A stretch of 64,000 nt of DNA, from the NCBI RefSeq assembly GCF_025998175.1, contig NZ_AP026695.1, positions 124,001 through 188,000 on the forward strand. The letters run 5' to 3'. Source of the stretch: Nitrosopumilus zosterae (GTDB taxonomy: Archaea > Thermoproteota > Nitrososphaeria > Nitrososphaerales > Nitrosopumilaceae). Under the pieces are notes generated by a model. The model was not told where the DNA came from and did no database searches. It was given only the letters and a program-made list of their open reading frames with translations. Shown here piece after piece: positions 59,595 to 64,000 of this stretch. Both the position numbers and the translations under genes were made by a program. Each line of letters starts with the position of its first letter. Position 1 is the stretch's first letter.

Positions 59595-61064
59595 TTAGGA
59601 AAAAGGAGAAATCAAAACTAGTCCAGGTTCATCTGGAACAAATTTAATCATGGCAATATCTTTATCCAATACATTATTTTGAGACTCTAATTGACCCGGA
59701 ATCTGACCATTTACTGTGACTAACATTTTTGATGCAACAAATTCTTTAGGAATGTATAATATTACATATTGTGGTTTATCAATAGAAAACGAGATCATTC
59801 CAATTTCAGGAATGAATTCAAAATTTGATACAACAGCAGGGCTTCGAATGTCAATCGTTTTAGTACCCTTGATGAATTGTGGTTGGAATTTCTCTCTGTT
59901 CTCTTTTGTTAGAGGATCATCTTCATATTTTTCTGAATCTTGAATCTCTAATCGCAATCCTTCAATGCAGTAATTTCTTGTATCTGGTTCTTCAATTAGG
60001 TTGCATAGTTCTTTACCCTTTTCAAAATCATGGTTTGTGAAAAATGCAAGTGTTGTTCCGGTAGACATACTGCATTCTACGTAATCATTTTTTTCAAGTT
60101 GCTTTGCATTACAAAGATTAGAAATCACATTCTTAGATATTCCGTCTCTTGTAAAAGCATTATCTGTATATTGCATCATGACACCTTTCACACACAAGAT
60201 ATCTTGATAAAACGACAAATCATCACATGATTCCAATGAAGAGTTTAGGTCATCTCCAAAATAATGAACAAATCCGTGCCCCAAACCATGAATGCAATCC
60301 TGATAGTTTGAAGAACCTATCAAGTCATCACATATTGTTTGATATGAATTTGGAAAAGATGCTTCAGATTTCCCAATATTGTGGAAGTAAGATGCTAGTA
60401 CTCCATGAAAATAGCCTCCTCTACACATAGTACCGTCCATTCCTTGCAAGCTTTTTGTTACATCCCTAGTCTCATCGTATGCAACATGACCTATCTCATG
60501 AGATATAAAATGACAGTCATCCACCGTACCGATTTTCGACAGCGCTATTGATAATTCTAGTGCATCCAAGTTATTTTTCTCACTCTTTACAAGTTTGCCA
60601 AAAAACTGCGAATAGCAAACAAGACGTGATGTACTATCACCCATATATGCACATGTGTCTATGTCTTGAAGATATTTTATAGTCAAGATTTCTGAAGATA
60701 GTAATGGAGTAGAATCGTCAACATCCAAAATTCCATCATTGTCATCATCCGTGTCTTTATTTGAACCCACTCCATCAAAATCAAAATCAGACCAATCTAG
60801 AGGATCTGTGTCAAATTGATCAAGATAATCTGATACCATATCATTATCATCATTAGTATCACATTCATCACCCACTCCATCAAAATCAAAATCGGCCTGA
60901 TCTGAATTTACGTTTAAAGGACAATTATCAATAGAATCCATTATGCTATCTTTATCCGAATCTGCAAATGTTGCAAATTCTGATAACAAAAAAGATACGC
61001 CAAAGGTAATTCCTAACAAAACAAGCAAGAATTTAATTTTCTTATCAACCACAAAGTATACCAT
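59595..61064 (-). CDS. Secreted thrombospondin-type-3 / Cys-His-repeat protein with HEIGH motif
   Basis: 489 aa. Signal peptide (residues 1-34), then four to five calcium-binding DxDxDGxxD-type thrombospondin 3 repeats (about 35-120). The main domain has HEIGH (189-193), an HExxH-type zinc-protease motif, and about five ~36-residue units with Cys pairs 11-13 residues apart (245/257, 280/291, 318/331, 354/366) and YFHG/HGLGHG turns (219-221, 259-264). It looks like a disulfide-stabilised helical-repeat domain. A beta-sandwich-like C-terminus follows. Function unknown; candidate metalloenzyme or surface binder. TATA-like TAAAATATAG near 61091. Confidence 0.7.
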   Translation of the reverse strand: MVYFVVDKKIKFLLVLLGITFGVSFLLSEFATFADSDKDSIMDSIDNCPLNVNSDQADFDFDGVGDECDTNDDNDMVSDYLDQFDTDPLDWSDFDFDGVGSNKDTDDDNDGILDVDDSTPLLSSEILTIKYLQDIDTCAYMGDSTSRLVCYSQFFGKLVKSEKNNLDALELSIALSKIGTVDDCHFISHEIGHVAYDETRDVTKSLQGMDGTMCRGGYFHGVLASYFHNIGKSEASFPNSYQTICDDLIGSSNYQDCIHGLGHGFVHYFGDDLNSSLESCDDLSFYQDILCVKGVMMQYTDNAFTRDGISKNVISNLCNAKQLEKNDYVECSMSTGTTLAFFTNHDFEKGKELCNLIEEPDTRNYCIEGLRLEIQDSEKYEDDPLTKENREKFQPQFIKGTKTIDIRSPAVVSNFEFIPEIGMISFSIDKPQYVILYIPKEFVASKMLVTVNGQIPGQLESQNNVLDKDIAMIKFVPDEPGLVLISPFS

Positions 61065-61256
61065 TGAAGATGATTCGATATGGCGCTCCCTATATTTTAA
61101 ATCATATGATAAAACTACTTTCTAGATACCATCTATAAACAAGAAATCATTATGTCCTATGATAGTTGTTAGTACACAATACAAGTCCTTTATTTTATTA
61201 TGATAATCTGACAGAACTTTGGTAAATCATATAACCAGAAAAAGTTTGAAATAATC

Positions 61257-62336
61257 ATGAAAGCTCTAGTGTATGATGAGTATACCACAGATGACGACTT
61301 TTCTAAAATCTTAAAAATTAAAGATCTCCCATTACCCAAACCAAAATCTAATGAGGTAGTTTTCAAAGTAAACGCAGCAGCATTAAACTATGATGATATT
61401 TGGGGAATGAGGGGAAAACCATTGGCCATTCCATTACCTCACATTTCTGGAACAGATGCTGCAGGTGAAGTAATTGCAGTAGGTAAGGATGTAAAAAACG
61501 TCAAAGTTGGTGATAGAATAGTCTCTCATGGAAATATGTCATGCAGAGTTTGCAAAGCATGTACTGATGGACGAGAATATGATTGCAGAAAGCGAGCAAT
61601 ATGGGGTTTTGAAACAGGTCCACTTTGGGGTGGCTATTGTGAATATACACATCTTCCAGAAGTAAATGTTGTAAAAATCCCTGATGGTGTTTCATATGAT
61701 GAGGCAGCAGCCGCTTCAATGACTTTGTTGACATCATGGCATATGTTGGTAGGAAGAGCAAAAATTCAACCAGGACAGATTGTTCTGGTTATGGGTGGAA
61801 GTTCAGGTGTTGGAAACTATGGAATTCAAATTGCAAAACTTTTTGGGTGTATTGTAATTGCTACTGCCAGTCCTGACAAATTGGATAAACTATTGGAACT
61901 AGGAGCTGATTTTGCAGTAGATCATAGAAAAGAAGACTGGCATAAAGAGGTTAGATCAATTGCAAAAAAAATTCCAAAACAATATGGGGATGTTCCTGGA
62001 GTTGATGTGATTTTTGAGCATATTGGTGGTACTCATTGGAACAAAGAACTCACCCTGTTAAATTATGGTGGAACCATTGTCACCACTGGTGCAACTACAG
62101 GTTATGATGCAAAAACTGATCTTCGTCATATTTTCTTTAAGGGAATTAACATTTTAGGCTCTACTCAAGGAACTAGATCTGAATTAGAACAAGGTCTCTA
62201 CTGGATGTCACAAGGAAAAATAAAATCTGTAATTGATTCGGTATTTCCATTGGAAGAAGCCGCAGAAGCTCACAGAAAGATGCTTACAGGTAAAGGACTA
62301 TTTGGAAAAATCATTATGAGACCAAATTCTGATTAA
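61257..62336 (+). CDS. Zinc-binding MDR-family dehydrogenase/reductase, copy 2
   Basis: 359 aa, same length as and about three quarters identical to the protein at 14687. Structural zinc cysteines (CRVCKACTDGREYDC) are kept; GGSSGVG replaces GGGSGVG in the cofactor turn. The catalytic zinc site is again missing (LNYDDIWG). TATA-like CATATAAC is centred 26 nt upstream. Followed 2 nt later by a TPR gene, not by the CitE-like gene, so the duplication did not include that partner. Role as for copy 1, possibly a different acyl or aldehyde substrate. Confidence 0.85.
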   Translation: MKALVYDEYTTDDDFSKILKIKDLPLPKPKSNEVVFKVNAAALNYDDIWGMRGKPLAIPLPHISGTDAAGEVIAVGKDVKNVKVGDRIVSHGNMSCRVCKACTDGREYDCRKRAIWGFETGPLWGGYCEYTHLPEVNVVKIPDGVSYDEAAAASMTLLTSWHMLVGRAKIQPGQIVLVMGGSSGVGNYGIQIAKLFGCIVIATASPDKLDKLLELGADFAVDHRKEDWHKEVRSIAKKIPKQYGDVPGVDVIFEHIGGTHWNKELTLLNYGGTIVTTGATTGYDAKTDLRHIFFKGINILGSTQGTRSELEQGLYWMSQGKIKSVIDSVFPLEEAAEAHRKMLTGKGLFGKIIMRPNSD

Positions 62337-62338
62337 TA

Positions 62339-62938
62339 ATGACTGATCCTAAAATAGATTCAATCTTAGATGAAGGTAATAGATTATTTTTACAAGGAAA
62401 ACTAAAAGAAGCAATTATCTACTATGATGAAATTTTAAATGAAAATCCTTTGCATCTTAGCTCTCTTAACAATAAGGGATATGCTCTGAGCAAACTCAAG
62501 GATTATGAAAATGCTATGAAGTGTTATGATGCTGCATTACAAACATTCCCTGATGATCTTTCAGTCTTGATTAACAAAGTTTCATCATTTCGTAAACTGG
62601 GAAATTTTTCCAAAGCTCTATCACTTTGTGATGAAATTCTAAAAAATAATCCAAATTATAACATTGCATTATACCATAAAGAACGAATTTTATTCTCTAT
62701 GGGAAAATTTGATGAGTCTATTTTATGTTGCAATAGTATATTGAATGATTATCCTAATAATGGTGATGTCTTGTTTGATAAATCCTGTAATCTTGCAATG
62801 CTTTCCAAAATAGATGAAGCACTTGATATGCTTGAGCGTGCAATATCTCAAGGATTGCAATACAAAATCAAGGCTAAAAAATCCAAATCCTTTGAAAAAT
62901 TATTTGATAATTCTAGATTCAACAGCATGGTAATGTGA
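62339..62938 (+). CDS. TPR-repeat protein
   Basis: 199 aa, four to five tetratricopeptide repeats (AIIYYDEILNENPLHLSSLNNKGYALSKLKDYENAM and so on). Soluble, no signal. Starts 2 nt after the MDR dehydrogenase. Probably a scaffold; paralogous in layout to 17942-18646. Confidence 0.88.
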   Translation: MTDPKIDSILDEGNRLFLQGKLKEAIIYYDEILNENPLHLSSLNNKGYALSKLKDYENAMKCYDAALQTFPDDLSVLINKVSSFRKLGNFSKALSLCDEILKNNPNYNIALYHKERILFSMGKFDESILCCNSILNDYPNNGDVLFDKSCNLAMLSKIDEALDMLERAISQGLQYKIKAKKSKSFEKLFDNSRFNSMVM

Positions 62939-63934
62939 TTACAACCAATGTGGGATCTCTAGATATTCTTCAATACTTTCGTTTCGTAAAATTTTAAGAA
63001 GCGCATTTGCTTGTGGTGAAGATAAAACTGGCTTGTCAAACTGATTATCCGTAGAGATTCTCGGGCATGCCACTTGAACAAAAGCATCTATTCCTTTAAG
63101 ATTTTGTAATCTATCATTAGTAATATCTGTCAAACCAAATAACTGAACTTTCTTGCCTTCTTTCTCTAGCTCTTTTTTGATCTTTAAAGCAAACACTTTG
63201 GATAACTGTCCTTCTTTGAGTCCCACAATTACCCCAAATGTCTTTGCTTCAGCTGCTTTGTATATTGCAAGAGTTGCTTTCTTTTTTAATTTTTGAGCAA
63301 ATTCGGTAATTTCTCTTACTTCATTAAAGTAAGGATCTAAAATGTATGTTGGTAAATTAGTTGATAGTGCAATTCCTGCTGCATGAAAATTACTTTGTCC
63401 TAAAAACACATAGGCATCAACTTCTTTTTTTAGTTCTGATGCAGGGTAAAACTCACAACCAAACACTTGACCGTCATTTAGTTGCCCCTTGCCTTTTCCG
63501 ATTTTTACTTTGATTCCATTTTCTGTTAAAATTTTTTCAACTTTGTCTACTTGATGTAAGTGTTGGCTGTCTGTGACCAATGAAATAGTTTTTCCTTTTA
63601 ATATTTCTGGGCATTTTTTTGCAACGCTGTCAAACTCTACATCATCATACGCGTCAATTAAAACAAGATTTTTTTCTAATGATTCAGTGTTAATTGTGTG
63701 TCCTATGTTGAATTGGATTTCTGCTCCAAGCACTTTGGAACCATTTGTATTGAGATCACATGTTCCCCATGTGGTATCTGCTAAAACATAAGCTGGAATT
63801 CCAAATTTCTCTGATATTCTCATGGCAGTTTCTTGAACCTGAGGCAAAATTCCATCCGGACCATTTAATGAAACTGAAGATGGATTTTTCTTTTCGATTT
63901 CTTTGAAAATCCTTTCTTCATCTATTATGATCAA
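62939..63934 (-). CDS. dph2: Diphthamide biosynthesis protein Dph2
   Basis: 331 aa. Radical-SAM-like enzyme that transfers the aminocarboxypropyl group of SAM to a His of EF2. Cys of the 4Fe-4S cluster appear in WGTCD (about 59), FGCEF (about 160) and QVACPRIS (about 288). DTTWGTCDLN and GQSNFHAAGIAL are family stretches. Archaeal-type single Dph2 (homodimer). Confidence 0.93.
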   Translation of the reverse strand: MIIIDEERIFKEIEKKNPSSVSLNGPDGILPQVQETAMRISEKFGIPAYVLADTTWGTCDLNTNGSKVLGAEIQFNIGHTINTESLEKNLVLIDAYDDVEFDSVAKKCPEILKGKTISLVTDSQHLHQVDKVEKILTENGIKVKIGKGKGQLNDGQVFGCEFYPASELKKEVDAYVFLGQSNFHAAGIALSTNLPTYILDPYFNEVREITEFAQKLKKKATLAIYKAAEAKTFGVIVGLKEGQLSKVFALKIKKELEKEGKKVQLFGLTDITNDRLQNLKGIDAFVQVACPRISTDNQFDKPVLSSPQANALLKILRNESIEEYLEIPHWL

Positions 63935-64000
63935 TTCAGCTTGGAATCTAACTTTATTAATTTAAATCAACTGAACCATCCAACAACTAAAAATGCCTTA

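Overview
The window is a continuous 64 kb stretch of an AT-rich archaeal chromosome, most consistent with a marine ammonia-oxidising thaumarchaeon (Nitrosopumilus/Nitrosarchaeum type). The evidence is archaeal information-processing genes (TFE, Nep1, RNase P Rpp21, S19e/S27e/L44e, Csl4, aNAC, thermosome, Dph2, aTrm56), archaeal cofactor routes (GTP cyclohydrolase III, CobY, MptE-like) and group-typical families such as secreted IPxWIxNNAxWW proteins, the MTCKGICxRYKA zinc-ribbon protein and lone PhoU/AbrB and CheY proteins. Most genes have a TATA-like box centred about 26 nt before the start codon, as expected for leaderless transcripts, and I used this to choose many starts. I see no insertion sequence, prophage, CRISPR array or rRNA. 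There is one tRNA, Gly(TCC).

Layout. 1-3 kb: secreted/surface proteins, a rhomboid protease and a tautomerase. 3-6 kb: nitrilase-family hydrolase, topoisomerase-type zinc-finger protein, thiolase plus DUF35 partner. 6-11.5 kb: a ribonucleotide-reductase locus with a small zinc ribbon, an unusual winged-helix/ATP-cone/NrdD-like protein, and a B12-dependent class II reductase. 11.5-14.7 kb: secreted TIM-barrel-like protein, nep1, tRNA, RNase P subunit, S19e, PDCD5. 14.7-19 kb: MDR dehydrogenase, CitE-like lyase, small regulators, a TPR protein and two or three overlooked small genes. 19-23.5 kb: riboflavin operon containing an unexplained aminohydrolase. 23.5-30.4 kb: SWIB-like basic protein, hemerythrin, then a minus-strand run (AbrB-PhoU, HflX, aTrm56, TFE, aldehyde dehydrogenase) and PUA/NAC.

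30.4-34.5 kb: AhaH-like coiled coil, RNase H-fold protein, zinc-ribbon protein, PAC4-like chaperone, UbiD decarboxylase, thioesterase. 34.5-39.8 kb is the most accessory-looking part: three phasin-like proteins, a four-unit 10-bp iteron, hypotheticals and a DUF3892/DUF5679 protein with 96/99-bp internal repeats. 39.8-42.6 kb: heme O synthase, an Lrp regulator without a canonical start codon, and an aspartate-semialdehyde-dehydrogenase-type enzyme. 42.6-46.8 kb: late cobalamin operon (cobD, a short cobQ, cbiB, cobS, cobY). 46.8-64 kb: ribosomal proteins, adenine deaminase, thermosome, ROK kinase, guaA/guaB, pterin genes, prephenate dehydratase, csl4, a secreted Ca/Cys-repeat protein, a second MDR dehydrogenase, a TPR protein and dph2.

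Functional links. Cobalamin made with the help of the 42.6-46.8 kb operon is needed by the class II ribonucleotide reductase at 8.8 kb. Thiolase/DUF35, the aldehyde dehydrogenase and the semialdehyde dehydrogenase are candidates for the 3-hydroxypropionate/4-hydroxybutyrate carbon cycle. The best candidates for undescribed biology are (1) the COG0402-type aminohydrolase translationally coupled inside the riboflavin operon, a candidate for a missing archaeal pathway step, and (2) the NrdD-like ATP-cone transcription-factor candidate with matching DNA elements upstream of itself and nrdJ. All functional calls rest on reading motifs by eye; no database search was run.
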